Shown piece by piece: positions 41,146 to 53,521 of a stretch of DNA of 64,000 nt; the stretch's first letter is position 1, and each line of letters starts with the position of its first letter. The DNA is from Arctopsyche grandis. Taxonomy: Eukaryota > Arthropoda > Insecta > Trichoptera > Hydropsychidae. The notes under the pieces were generated by a model. The model was given only the letters and a program-made list of their open reading frames with translations, made no database searches and had not been told where the DNA came from. The position numbers and the translations under genes were made by a program. The stretch spans positions 39,475,986-39,539,985 of the forward strand of contig NC_135355.1 of the NCBI RefSeq assembly GCF_051622035.1, read 5' to 3'.

Positions 41146-41292
41146 CAAAACTCGATTATCGACGAGTGATTGAGTGTAAGAGTAGGGTTTGTAGCAAATT
41201 CGTTGGGCTGCTGCTCTGACAGCTAGCCCTGCCGTGATCAATACTGCTCCAGCTAGTTCCAGGGCTCCTAAGAGCCTCTGTCCACTCTCCAT
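41146..41292 (-). CDS. SDR-like gene, first coding exon
   Basis: 49 codons from the ATG at 41,290-41,292 (MESGQRLLGALELAGAVLIT...) to a donor (TTTTG|GTTGGT). A hydrophobic stretch of about 18 residues (8-25) is followed by basic residues (VRAAAQRICYK): a single N-terminal membrane anchor, as in ER-bound SDR16C-like retinol/sterol dehydrogenases. Joined in phase 0 to exon 2 the junction reads DNRVL-IIGADD, the normal strand-1 entry into the Rossmann fold. A short out-of-frame ATG with a stop lies 8 bp upstream. An acceptor (TTGTTTGCAG) at 41,306 implies a non-coding upstream exon. Confidence 0.6.
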
Positions 41293-41305
41293 TATGAGAT
41301 CATTC

Positions 41306-41919
41306 CTGCAAACAAAAAAGGCAAACTTAAAATTGCATTAAATTTATATAAGTTTTAAAAGAGATAAACATGTAGCATTTCCTTGTCTTTGTTACTAAAC
41401 AGTGTCAACAGAGTTGTATGACTTAAATTATAAAACGCAATCCATTTAAATAGTTGCAAAATCATCATCAAAGTACATACATATCTACTTTCAAAGTACA
41501 AACAGTCTTCCTAGTGGATGCTTTGATGTGTTGCCACGTTGCGTCATCTTTGTAATTTTAAGATTGTTACAACTCAATTTTATGCTCATCAAATACAAAC
41601 ACGAAATATCAGATAATTTTTTTTTATAAATTGCATACATTTTGTAAAAAACTTAGGCAACGTTCAATCAATGCAATTATCTTTCTAAAATTGTAACAAT
41701 GTGATTTCAATATGAGATATTTCACCTTTTTTTCCGGAAACAAATTATTCTGTTTCGGTATAAATTTGGATTTTGTAACTACAAATGAAGAATTTAGAGT
41801 ATGGCAAACTTTTTTTGAATATTTCAGCTTGATTAGTTTATAATATAGAGTTCGACGAGCTTTATATTGTAACGTGGGAACACTATGAGGATTATCCACT
41901 GTCAAAGTGCATTCGGGGG
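41306..41919. other. upstream of the SDR exon, nothing recognised
   Basis: Should contain the 5' intron and UTR of the SDR-like gene. The minus-strand frame at 41,624-41,905 has no recognisable domain and AT-driven composition. Confidence 0.3.
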
Positions 41920-42115
41920 GTTAGCAATGGAGACCCCCGAATTGGCCTAACGGGACGCAGTAAGTGGCTGGCAGAATTCTCAGAACCTGAGAGCGTGAGA
42001 CTCACTTAAACTGTACGTGGCTAAACAATGGATCGGGGAAGCTGTGGTGGGCAACTTGCCTTTTAAAAGGAGGTACACTTTGGACCCTCAACTCATCCCT
42101 ATGTAACAATATTAT
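41920..42115 (+). mobile_element. LTR fragment
   Basis: Contains GGCTAAACAATGGATCGGGG, TTTTAAAAGGAGGTACAC and CATCCCTATGTAACA, a diverged relative of the CACCCACCCCTACGCAACA LTR family. The 5' boundary is unclear. Confidence 0.5.
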
Positions 42116-43052
42116 ATTTTGGCGAATTTACATATCCGGTTGGTAAAGTGTTAAATTAATCAATAAAGATATACAAGAATAATTTCCAAGATGGATAATT
42201 ATATGATAGTGCAGAGTGTAAATCAACTGATTGTGTATACCAAGGATTTAAAAAAAATACAATATCATCTTCATAAGATGTCCCCCCCATGGTTGATAAA
42301 ATGTTATTTTATTGCATGTTGCATTTTCGAACACGCAACGCATCGTTGCATTTTCTTTTTAAGTGATTAAGAATGAAATTTATTTATTTTTATTTTTCTA
42401 TTAAACATTCTCACGATAAATAGAAAATCCATTCACGTCCTAAGATATTTGAAATGCATATCATTTCTGTATTACATATCATATTGATGAACTATGGATA
42501 TACATAGCTTGGGTCGAACAAAACTGCATTGGTACAATGATATACAGTGCGATAGTAAGAGTGGACAAGTCTCTCGATAAGAGGAGAAAGTGTCTAGGTT
42601 TTCGATATCTTCCTGGTTCAGCATGGAAATGAAAAGCAGAGTTATGTAAAAGGTATGGCTATCAGGAACACATTGCAGTGGCTTTGCTCCGAATACTTCT
42701 GGTTGTTTTGCTCATATATTTGTAAGTGTGGTTGTTTTACAGCAGTGTTTGCAAAACTATATAGTAATTGCTAGGCGAATTGTCTGGTGTAGTTCGATTG
42801 GGTGAATGTTGAAAATGAAAGTAAAAATGGAACTATTTCAGAAAATCTTATAGTCTGACATAACAAATTTGGTGGTTTTAAATTTTAACATGTACATTCA
42901 TATTTAAATAGTAGATTTTCTTTACATAGCATAATACATAATAAATAGCGATATATGAATAGCCATATATAATAGCCCGGGATCGAAGGACTCTCATACA
43001 AAAACGCCCTATCAATGCGTTTGTCCACTATGCAATTCCATAGTAAATATAT
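42116..43052. other. nothing recognised
   Basis: Moderately AT-rich, with no exon, RNA gene or repeat boundary that I can support. Confidence 0.35.
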
Positions 43053-43437
43053 TGTTGCGTAAGGGTGGGTGGAGGATCCAAGTAAAAGGCCAAAGTCACA
43101 GCATTTATTGATGATTAAGGAGATGCACACACTGGCAGTGCTCAGTCCAGAATGTCTTGATATCGCCTAAGTATCGCCTTATAAGGGATAGATCTCTCAG
43201 GACATCTTCGACTTCTAATTCGTTTACCTATTGTTATGGTCACGTACTCGGATGTGCAGCCCCACGCTTTGGCGTTATTAGTTCTAAGAACTCCACGGGA
43301 ATGCGACCGAGTATCGCTATCGCCGCTAAGTGCAATCATTGTTTAGCCGACAGCATTTAGTGTAGATATAATCCTTGAAACCAATTATCACGGTCACACA
43401 GTCTCTGGGATGCTACCCGGCCTAATCTGATTGCGGT
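43053..43437 (-). mobile_element. LTR, reverse orientation
   Basis: On the minus strand it ends CACCCACCCTTACGCAACA, with an AATAAATGC polyadenylation block and a TTATAAGGCG TATA-like box. The 5' tip is lost at 43,437, where a CCCGGGATCCCGG block begins. Same family as 37,727 and 56,471. Confidence 0.7.
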
Positions 43438-44630
43438 GCTGGAAATTTCCGATCCCGGGATCCCGGTGCTAGCACCGGGATTTCAAATGTATAAGAAAAA
43501 AAAGTTCAATTGCATGTTTTCATATTTCAAAAACGTTAAATTGCATTTTGCAAACTCTCCCAATGTTTCACGCAAAAAATATTCCCATATTGGCGTACTA
43601 ATTTTGAGAGTTTGGCTACATTCTTTAAATTTTCGGTTCGCATCCATAAATTTCTAAGATTAAATAAAACACACCCAAAAATGTAATTAAATAAATAAAA
43701 AAACATCGCTTTGATTCATTGATTTGTTTTTTACAAATAGTTGAAATAATCCACCCAATATAAAAAAAACTCCAATTAAATTTACTTTATGTAAAAAATT
43801 CGGATGTGACCAACCTACGACTTTATCTATGTATTTGAGGAATATAAGAAGTATAAAATACAAAATTCGATAATCGAACATATGTGTACATACACGTTCA
43901 CACATACCGGCTATGAGCATTTTCAATACAAATTGAACACAAATGTAGGAAAACTTACAGACTAAAGTTCTATTTCAGTCCGATTTGATGAGTGGTTTGG
44001 AAGATATAATTTAAATCAAAAACTTGAAAAGAAAGAGAACACCTATAAGGGGAGGTACCATTTCCGGTCAACTTAAAAATTTGAAAAAAAATAACGGTCT
44101 ATCGATAAAAATTTCAGTAACCAATACTAAGTTTCAGTTCGATAGGACGAACAGTGTTCAAAAAATCCCCAAAATACACTGACACACAATAAACATACAG
44201 ACACTCACACGTTTTTTCTAGATCACGAAAACGTGATCAGTGGTCGATTCTGAGTTCGAATCAGTTAAAATATACTTCAAATATCATTGCGGTTGAGTAC
44301 AATATCTGCGACAAAATACAGGCCGTTCATACCATTTCGTGGAAACGGCAAGCCGGCGTCGAAACGGGTGGCAAACAAATGGACTATGACTTTGGTTCAA
44401 ATGGACTATGACTATGGTTTATTATATAATGGTTCATTATTTAATGTAAAAAATAATATGTTTTTTCCATATTATTTTTGTAAAAATAATATTTTTAAAG
44501 AAATTTCTGTCAGCACCGTAATCCCGGTTTTCAGACTAGTTTCAGCACCGGGATTCACGGTGCCAGAAAACACCGGGATTCCGGGATCCCGGTGCTCGGG
44601 ATCCCGGGATTGGAAGCCTTAGTAACAATA
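43438..44630. repeat. segment between CCGGGATCCCGG blocks
   Basis: Bounded by GATCCCGGGATCCCGGTGC at 43,452 and an inverse-like cluster at 44,505-44,620 (CACCGGGATTCCGGGATCC, CGGGATCCCGGGATTGG). Such repeated, self-complementary ends suggest a degenerate DNA transposon of about 1.2 kb. The part 43,970-44,275 repeats 9,290-9,550 directly. Open frames here are short and unsupported. Confidence 0.4.
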
Positions 44631-46289
44631 TTATACATAGCTTTATCTATTGCATTTTGGAAGGTTTTTTTAGTTGTGCAATGCCCATTTAATGTTTTGC
44701 ACCTACTCAATGTTCCGTCTCTGACCCAGACCCACTCAAATTACCGAAGCAATTTAAAAAATTACATAACTAGCAAACGGTACAAATTTTTCCAATTCAA
44801 CTTAACAGCCATTGAGGAACATGTACATAGAAAGCTGGCGTTACGATATTGACATTGAACGGTGTCAAAATAACGCATGGCGTTATTAGAGGCATCTCAA
44901 CGGCTCACCTTGACAGCTAGAACACATGGAAGTGTCTCGGAACGAGCTGTCATGATATATTACATGATTTCATTATGCAAATTCGCCATTTTTTATTGCT
45001 AATATTGTCGTAATAAAGCCGTGCGTAAACAGCGACACAAGCCGAATGCTAAAACACGATCGTAAATGTGAGCCATCGAAGTTTTGTATGAAATTAAAAT
45101 TGTGCGGACACTTCCTAGTGAAATTTGATGATAACATTATTGATTGGGTGATACATCAATATTAATTACAAGGCTGACAATCGTCGGAATTTTCTTGACA
45201 TTTTCTCCCATTTCTACCTGTTGCGTTGTTTTTGAACGGTTATATTATTTCCTGGTGAATAAATTAAATACGGATATTAAATACATATACAATGTATCGT
45301 AAAATATCTAATTTGTGGTATAAAATTTATAAAAAAATACTACATATACAATGCAAATACATTAAATGACAATATAATTTCGTGAAATTGAGTCGTGAAT
45401 GTCAGTCATTGCAATGAGTTGTGATTTACATATGTTTGTACATATAATACAATATGTATTTACATATGTAATATTGTAGTTACATAGCGAATTGCTTGCC
45501 ATTATTTAGAATGAACAAATCTTACCAAGAGATTTAAACTCATCTATAATCTATTTTGTTTATCAAATTTAGTAGTCGTATATGAAAAACTGTTGATTTG
45601 TATAGTGTGCAAACAAACAAGCACTCAACTTGAAAAGTAAATATATAAATATATATTTGTACATATTTAATTACATATAACAAAGGAGGTATGTAAAAAA
45701 AGGGCAATATTTAATTTCCCGAATAATGAAATTTTTTGTTCCTTTATATGCTAAATTTCGTATTATCGGGGTTTCTTAAGATGGCCGTACTGGAGCTCAT
45801 CATTAATAATATACTAGTTGTTTTACCCGGCTTCGCTCAGTATTTGTAATATAAACAGCTTAAACATAGCAAATCTAATAGTAAATATTCATTTGTTTTT
45901 TTATTAAATTTATTTGAGTCGAAAAAAAATAATATTCCATCAATTGAATCCACGTCATAGAAACTTTTTACTTGTTTTCGATTTCCAACCAAAAATACTT
46001 ACAAACTTATATACAAAGTCTCTTTCGAAATTATATACATATATGTATATTATATTATTTAATTTTTATTTACATATATTTATCATGTTTTTCTGCTTTT
46101 GCTTTTTTCTTTTTATTTTATGTATTTTATTTTTTATTTTTCTTCTCTTTTCAAATGTAGGCCATTGTGGCGCATTAGGTTCTTCCTGTAAAGCCACAAT
46201 GGTTCAAAACTATACATAAATAAATAAATAAATATATTAAATTACGAGAATGATTTGATTTTTTCTGACAGTCCTGACAGGTAATAATT
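44631..46289. other. AT-rich DNA with short repeats
   Basis: No gene recognised. At 45,825-45,845 TTTTACCCGGCTTCGCTCAG, and near 48,310 GCCCGGCGTTGCTCGAATGG, resemble a motif common in insect transposon ends. AAGGAGGTATGTAAA near 45,683 also occurs in the 4,553/62,165 repeat family. Microsatellite-like TATGTA runs are frequent. Confidence 0.4.
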
Positions 46290-46590
46290 AATTAATTAAT
46301 TAATCCATCGAGATATTTATGGATTTAGAATTTTTCACATATTGTACATAAATCAAATTCAGATATTTGTGACAGCGGGTAGGAAGATTTTTGCCAATTT
46401 GAGGAACCGTTTGAACAATGAAAATCAGATAAATTGGCAAACTCTGATAAGAAACGATCAACTTGGAGCCACAAATATCCAAGTCTAACCAGCAGTATTA
46501 AAGATTAGCACGGGATCGAACCCAGAAATCTTTTGGATGCCAAACATAAACGCAACCAGCGATCCAGACTGCTGGCTAATGTCGAATTCA
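46290..46590 (-). mobile_element. tRNA-derived SINE copy 1
   Basis: On the minus strand: a head with GTTGCGTTTATG and a B box in CTGGGTTCGATCCCGTGC; a body with GATCGTTTCTTATCAGAG and GCCAATTTATCTGATTTTC; and a (TTAA)n-type tail near 46,290. Three more copies lie at 50,030, 50,690 and 51,653. Confidence 0.7.
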
Positions 46591-47817
46591 GGCGTCAACT
46601 GTTAATATTCGTTTGGAATTCATCGAATATTAGAAAACTTTACACATACGAAGTGTATTAGGAATTTTAGCACACGATATACATTAGAGTAGTTGACGAA
46701 CTACATATGATCGGATGATTTACAGCCTGTCTACTTTAAAAAATACTATACAGAATAAGTCTACAGACACAGTATACATATGTATTGTAAAGACGTATTT
46801 AAGTTATCTTGGGTACCTCTGATCTAATGCCTACTCGAGGTCATGAAGTACCATTTCAATTATTACTATAAAACAAAGGTACGTGTCTGCGAATCTGTAC
46901 AAACTCCACAATTAAATTTCCCTTCTATAATATAATTTAATGTCTATTGCACAATCGGATAATATCCTCTAAGAAGGGACATAGTCAAAGTTTAGCAATC
47001 GTCGAACATTCTAAAACTTTTGAAACGATTATGAAACGCGAGTAATTTTTTGACAACTTGAAAAATTCGATAATAACAGTAAATGCAATGTCAGTACTGT
47101 TTCAATGAGATGGTTCGTTTTTAGCTGATTTTATTTTAAACGAGTTCATAGTCGCGTGCGCACACATATTATTAATCGTAATAAAAAATGCGCACATTAC
47201 ACGCTCACCTATCCAACCCATTCGAAATGATGAATGAATGTGTGTGTGTGTGTGTATGTGTATATGTCACTCGTCGCTCGGCCTGACGTTGCACATGCAT
47301 GTCGTGGCTCGGCCTGACGTTGCACATGCATGTCGTGGCTCGGCCTGACGTCACATAACGTTCCACCCCCCCCCCTCACTTCTCCACTACCATGCTTCCC
47401 CGCATCTCCTCGACCAATTGACTCTGATTGGCTGTGTGTCCACGGTCTGGCACATACCCATATACCCACATCGCATCCGTTTTTACAAGTCTCTTCTACA
47501 CATATTTCACTTCGCTAATATAATATATAATTTCGAAAGAGACTTCGTGTGTATGTAAGGTTTGTTGGTAATCGAAAAACAAATCAAAGTTTTTAAATTT
47601 CAAATTTCCTAGTCCCCGGTTGCTCTAGGATTTGGGGAAAGTTTTGTGAGTTTTTTTAAAGGGGTTCATTGATTTCCTTCCAAAAACCACCTAAAATTTA
47701 AGTTTGAGTACCGTGAGATATGTAGCATATCAAATTTGGTAATTGTAAATTTAAAACTGTAAATTTTCATACTAGACGAACAAAAATCCATTTTTTATAT
47801 ATGTATGTATGTACATA
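46591..47817. repeat. unassigned; second Helitron-like family segment at 47,165-47,500
   Basis: 47,165-47,500 (GCTCACCTATCCAACCCATT, (TG)n, CGGCCTGACGTTGCACATG twice, a C-rich tract, GATTGGCTGTGTGTCC) is matched in inverse by pieces at 54,650-54,790 and 55,800-55,925. It is one dispersed family, probably Helitron-related (see 55,980). No gene. Confidence 0.45.
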
Positions 47818-48115
47818 AGTAGTGTTGTGCCCGTTGACATTTCAATGACTGATTTTGGAAAATCATTGTTTAAATGAACCACACCCGAGGCTATTGTCGC
47901 TAGCACTTTCGACATGCATAGCCCGCATGCACTGCCATCTGTGTACAAATGAACATTTGTATATACATGTTCCACAGCACGATCTCTCGCATTCTTATGG
48001 TTAGACACCGGACAGTCACAGTGCTATCCATTGTTCCATTGTTGTAAATCCTTTGTAAAAAAGGTTCGGCAAAACTTTAACAATGCATTTACAACCTTTG
48101 AACAATACGCAGCAC
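47818..48115 (-). mobile_element. Helitron end and palindromic MITE relic
   Basis: TAGTGTTGTGCCCGTTGAC at 47,820 is a Helitron right end on the minus strand. 48,010-48,115 holds a copy of the small palindromic MITE (TTGTAAATCCTTTGTAAAAA, GGTTCGGCAAAACTTTAAC, TTTGAACAATACGCAGCAC) without a visible duplication. Confidence 0.55.
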
Positions 48116-50029
48116 TTTGGCTATCCTACCTCTACTTATGGTCTTCTGAAAAATATTTATTTTTACATACCTCCTTTACGTTTCACTTACGATTATTTGA
48201 AATCTCCATAATTGTCCATGCAAAAAAATACATACACGTATACATATGTGTGTATGTACATCTTTTCCGTTTTATATGTATTATATATTATTATTATAGG
48301 AATAAAAATTGCCCGGCGTTGCTCGAATGGATGAAATTTTTATTTTTGTATGAAGGTTCTTTAATCATCTACCGTCTCAAGTTATCGTAAGAATACACTG
48401 AATCGTACGGCATGGACGTGCTCATAGTTTCCAGCTGTGATGGAAATCTTCATGTCCCTATTAATTCGTACGATCTTATTATTTCGAAAAGTTTCTCCTA
48501 CATTTCATCAAATATGGGAATCGATGTCAAGCTTTTGTCAATATAAGGATAAAATATCACCGAAAACACTCCAGGAAGTGGGTTTTGCAAAGGATCGCGA
48601 CATTATAGATTAGGCGTGCTTGTGGTAAAACTAGCGTGTCGCTTACCACTCTGTGTGTCTGCCCCTTTAGAGTACCATGACATTGCATACCAAATTCATT
48701 GGTTTTATGTAAATTGAAAACTACAGATTTGAATCCGACTGATTGTGGTTATTTTTGAGGTCTTGCTATTGCTTAGTATTCGTATTAAGCAAGTTCGACG
48801 AAATGCTATGGAAATTCAATACCATAAAAAACTTAAATCAGGAAGAATTGTTGTCGAAACGTTTTCGATGCTTTTTTAATAATAAGAAAAGTCTTTATAT
48901 AATATAATATAAAACGAAAAAGAAATTAAATTGCATTTTTGTCACATCACCTTCTTGTTGGTCAATGGCGACCCATTTTAGTGTCTCTAACGTTTTGAAA
49001 CAGTTTGTTGTCAAAGTGACTTTGTTGTTCAAAGAGAGGATAGGCAGTTTCCGCAATTGCAAAACCCACATTGTGTCTTAAACTCACAATTGCGCACACG
49101 CACCATTTCGCAATGTTTTCCTTCCATTATTATTAATGCACAATTGAAATTTGTCACGGTTTTTTTCTGATCATTAACATACAATGTCTCGCAAAGAATG
49201 GTATGGAAATAATTTGCAACAAAATAAAAACCCGTTTAGTCATTGTTAATTTTTTCAATAATGTTTTAAGAATGGACGCCTACTCATATAAGCAAGGATT
49301 TTATAATAGTATATTATAAAATCAACGGCGAGTTGGCACAGGCTCATTTGCAAATAATAGTGTAGGTCGTGTGATTCGTTTGCAATTAGTCGGGCAATTT
49401 ATCAAGATGATTTGCCGCATCGACTAACTATTGGGTAGTAGGTTTATCAAGGGCTTAAAATATTATCAAACAATTATCATTTTAGTTTGATTTCAGTCTG
49501 GTTGATAAGAACTACATAATGGTAGCTAATGGTATCTACCTATTGGTTAAACAGGCGGGAAATTCATCAACAAGAAAATATGTAGAAGGTAGAAGATCTA
49601 TCAAATGGATAATTTTCTCACACGCGGAATAGACAACATCAGAATAGAAAGACTATAAAGAAATACAAAAATCTACTCACATTCACAAAACTAGGTTGCT
49701 ATCAATATTGCAATAAAACGCATTCTAAAGCTATTTGAAACTTTGAAAGCTTTTTTTTAGCTGAAGAAAAATCACAAAAACCATAATAGATTTTTTCATA
49801 AACCTCTCAGTGAAGTCTATCTTTGGTTTCTTCATTGTAATTGTAGCACTTTTCATTTACAAATATTAAAAAAAATCAATTATAAATATTCTAAATATTA
49901 CCACTTCAATTGAAAATATACCTATATAAAAGTCAAAGATCTGATTTTTTTTGTGTCCCGGTTTGACTGGAATGAAATCTGACAACCCTACGTAAACAGA
50001 TACAATACAATCAATCAATATATGTACAT
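48116..50029. other. nothing recognised
   Basis: Long AT-rich interval. I searched both strands for conserved domains and splice-flanked exons and found none. 49,955-49,990 repeats a TTTGACTGGAATGAAATCTG ... CAACCCTA block seen near 40,950. Confidence 0.35.
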
Positions 50030-50340
50030 AAGGATTTTATACAATGCGAATTCATATAAACATCCACAGTGACATCTATGGAGAAATTTTTGCAGCATTT
50101 TATAATAAAATTGACGAACTTCAAGACACTAAATAGCTTGAGATTGGCAAGAGAGATAGGAAAGGAGATGCTAATTTTTATAGGAACCTTTGCAATGAAA
50201 ATTAGAAAAATTGGCAAACTCTGATAAGAAACGACCGACCTGGTTACAAACCAAGGTCTGGCCAGCAGCAAGCAGTGAGACTCGAACTCATAACCACACT
50301 GACCATATGTTGATATGCTGACCACTAGTCCACAATGTCT
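50030..50340 (-). mobile_element. tRNA-derived SINE copy 2
   Basis: Same body as copy 1 (CGGTCGTTTCTTATCAGAG on the minus strand, GCCAATTTTTCTAATTTTC), with a head containing GAGTTCGAGTCTCACTGC. Diverged from copy 1. Confidence 0.65.
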
Positions 50341-50684
50341 CCGACATGAGGCTAGAGGGGTTCAATCATTAACGAACTGATTAAAATTTACATCGGAATG
50401 TTGAAGCGTTGACAGCTAGCTATCCAAACACGTCTTTCTACGGCCCCTTCACAATTCACGGGTTAAATAGTTATATATTTATTTTTTTACAATTTCGCCA
50501 TAGTGACATTAAAGATTAGCTCCAGGTCGTCACTATGGCTAATTTATTACAAGACATTAAAAAATCTTAATTAACTAGACATCTAAATACATAATTATTA
50601 CATACATACATACACATGTAAATCGAAACAATACCTGACATCTATGGTCAGATATTACAAACATTGTATAAATACGATTAATAA

Positions 50685-50995
50685 CATTTTTCATGTAACA
50701 ATACGAATTTTTACATTCGATAAACAACCACAGAGACATCTATGGTGAGAAACCTGGCGAAACCTGAGATATAACAATAACTCAAGGGTTGCAACAGAAA
50801 ATTGGGAAGGAAAAGCCAATTTTATAGGAACCGTTTCAATGAAAATCAGAAAAATTAGCAAATTCTGATAAGAAACGATCGACCTCGACAAACCAAGGTC
50901 AAGCCAACAACGACACTCTTAGTGGGAATCGAACCCGTGACATCAAGCACGAAGGAATTCAATACTCACCACTAGACCACGCTGCTGGTTAACAG
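50685..50995 (-). mobile_element. tRNA-derived SINE copy 3
   Basis: Minus-strand head with GTCACGGGTTCGATTCCCAC (B box) and the shared GATCGTTTCTTATCAGAATT body. Slightly shortened relative to copy 1. Confidence 0.65.
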
Positions 50996-51652
50996 TTACT
51001 TTTTTCACTCTCATTTATTTGATTATGGTTTTAATTTAAAAAAAAAAATGAATGTATGAGGCTTATATGAAAGTTAGGGTATTGTTATGCATTATATGTA
51101 AAAGTAAAAAATAATTTTATAATAAATTTGGCATTATATGCAAGAAGTTGTGCAGAAGTTTGTTTTCACAAGCAGAGATAAATATAATAATAGAAAAAAC
51201 ACATTTTTTAAGTTTTAAACACGGACCTAACGATGACATGTTCTACAGGGGTAAATATTTAAAATGTACACTATTCGAATCTGCTAATTTCTCTCGATCG
51301 ACTTCACCAACTAATGCAAACATTATAAAAACAGAGTTTATTGGCAATTTTACCTTGAAGAGTGGTCGAAAATTATACGCTTGAATGTTTACACGATAAA
51401 ATAAAAATAAAATACGTTTTCGAACAAAGAAATAAAAATCGCAAAGGTGCGTGATTCCGTTCAAAGAGGATACTTCCGCCAAAATTAATCCAATAAACAA
51501 ACGCCTTCAAAGATTTTTGTTAATTGCTCGTACATATTTAATTTTATTACATACATGCATCATATGTGCCATGACGGGAACTGCCCCAAGGTGAAACACA
51601 TGGTTAGACTATATTTTACATAATTACTAACAACTCTTTACATATAATACAT
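50996..51652. other. nothing recognised
   Basis: AT-rich. Small open frames on both strands near 51,150-51,500 have no recognisable domain. Confidence 0.35.
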
Positions 51653-52115
51653 TAGCCAGCAGTATGGTTCGGTGATTGCGTTTATGTTTAGCACCGAGAG
51701 ATTATCGGGTTTGATCCCGTGCTCAAATGCTTTAATGCTGCTGGTCAGACTTGGTTATTTGGACTCCAAGTCGATCGTTTCTTATCAGTAGAGGTCGGAA
51801 TCTGAAGGGGCCGGAAACGTGCCGCCTATTGTTCAATTGTTGAAAATGCTTTGTAAAAAAGTTTCGGCAAACCTTTAACAATGCATTTACAATCTTTGAA
51901 CAATAAACAGCCCCTTCAGATTCCGGCCTTTACTTATCAGAGTTTGCCAATTTATCTGATTTCATTGTTGAAACGGTTCCTCCATCGAATTGGCAAAAAT
52001 CAACCTAATCGCTGTCACAAATATCTGAATTTGATTTATGTACAATATGTAAAAATGTATGTACCAGTCTAAATCCATAGATGTCTCAATGGATTAATTA
52101 ATTAATTATTTAATT
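51653..52115 (+). mobile_element. tRNA-derived SINE copy 4, split by a MITE
   Basis: Plus-strand copy starting near TTAGCCAGCAGTATGG, with B box GGGTTTGATCCCGTGC and a (TTAA)n-type tail near 52,095-52,115. The palindromic MITE at 51,789-51,932 interrupts the TTTCTTATCAGAG body motif. Confidence 0.8.
51789..51932. mobile_element. palindromic MITE, 144 bp, exact 8-bp TSD
   Basis: Duplication CTTATCAG at 51,781-51,788 and 51,933-51,940. Ends TAGAGGTCGGAATCTGAAGG and CCTTCAGATTCCGGCCTTTA pair as arms. The centre (GCTTTGTAAAAAAGTTTCGG ... TTTAACAATGCATTTAC) is conserved with copies at 48,010, 56,053 and 59,150. Confidence 0.9.
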
Positions 52116-52175
52116 GTTAATTTCGTATTCTTCAGCCTCTCAAAATACAGTGATTTATGTAATAAAAGTGCTGAA

Positions 52176-52243
<68 letters not shown>

Positions 52244-52760
52244 CAATGTTTTTCTGTCTATCACGTATGCATTCCTATATTTTACTATAATTTAATTTGA
52301 AACTGAAACATTCACTTATCGAAACGCATCGAGAAACGAGAACGGGAACGGTAATTGCATGCGTTATTGTACGATGGAACGATGAAACTTTCAGGATATA
52401 TTGTATGCATGTCCTGGAAGCTTACTGTGAAAAAAATCGGCCAAAAACGGGAACGGAAGCGGGAAAAACGGGAATGACTGGCATTGCAACGCAATAATTT
52501 CAAATGTTTTCGCGTCGCGACATGCGTTGTTAGGGTAAAATTAACAAATAATTGAATAATTTCAAATGTGTTCGCTGCCTGTGTTATTCCGACAAATGGG
52601 AACGGGAACGAGAACGAGAACGAGAACGGGAATGGGAACGGAAACGGGAATTGCATGCGTTATTGTGGCATTGCCGGGTTCAGCCAGTCTATATATATAT
52701 AACGAGAACCTATAGAGCTAATTTTATAAAATATAGAGTGAATTATAGGCGTTTAAACAA
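52116..52760 (-). repeat. (TA)n and dispersed GGAACG repeat
   Basis: (AT)n of about 64 bp at 52,178-52,241. Then an inverted copy of the 15,380-15,660 family, with two internal related halves, and a hexamer run around 52,598-52,651 (GGAACG/AGAACG units). TGTGGCATTGCCGGGTTCAG at 52,663 is the inverse of the 15,400 end. Confidence 0.6.
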
Positions 52761-53088
52761 TTAAAATCTGATATGGCCAATTCATGGCGAAAAGGTTGGA
52801 AGACACGGGACGAACGTTTACGGGCCCCGTTTTTAAAACGCGTTGTATACGATATTTTATCTCCAACGTAATGGCAGACGATGCATTAACGTATATTGAT
52901 GACCAAAATGAGCAATATGGCAAAGTATGAAAACGATCGGATAAGAGATAAGAGATATAAAAAATGACCACTAACACAAAAGCCATGTGAAATGCAAAGG
53001 AGGTATGTAAAAATATAACTTTATTTTAATTCGTGTATCAATTCCTTTCCGAAGTCACCCGTTTAAAATCAGCGGGCACAACACTAGT
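52761..53088 (+). mobile_element. Helitron-like segment with CACTAG end
   Basis: Contains the ATTGATGACCAAAATGAGCA block of the 4,742 and 62,165 repeats. It ends with ATCAGCGGGCACAACACTAG before a T, sharing the terminal GCACAACACTAG with the first Helitron family but a different subterminal sequence (CTTTCCGAAGTCACCCG). A second example ends at 55,980. Confidence 0.55.
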
Positions 53089-53521
53089 ACCTATATACAT
53101 ATAAACCTCCGATTCGATTGTACATAAAATGATTAAGTTGCGTCAAGGTTTCGGATTATGTTCAGTCATCTGAAATAATACGCTCGACCGCTCCACACAT
53201 CCGTGACGGAATTTCAGTTAACAAAACCAGCTCTTACGGTCTTTCGGAGCTAAACCTTGAATCAGGATTCTATTTTTAAAGAAAAAGTGTCCCTGTCGTC
53301 CTTGCAGTTGCAATTCCAGTGGCGAACCCCAGTCTTTAATCGCGCCAGAAGTGGCACGTGACCGTGAAAGCAAGGAAAGTGTCTCAAGTGCGTGCCACAG
53401 CAAACCAGTTGGAGGTTCATATTGTGAATGTGTGCTGGTGAGATGCAGACGATGGCAAAGTTGAGTGTCAAGGGCAGTTTCTCAACGATCACTCGAAACC
53501 AAACGAGTATTTTCATTCTAT
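53089..53521. other. nothing recognised
   Basis: Slightly GC-richer at 53,270-53,400, but the minus-strand frames there show no domain I recognise. Confidence 0.3.
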
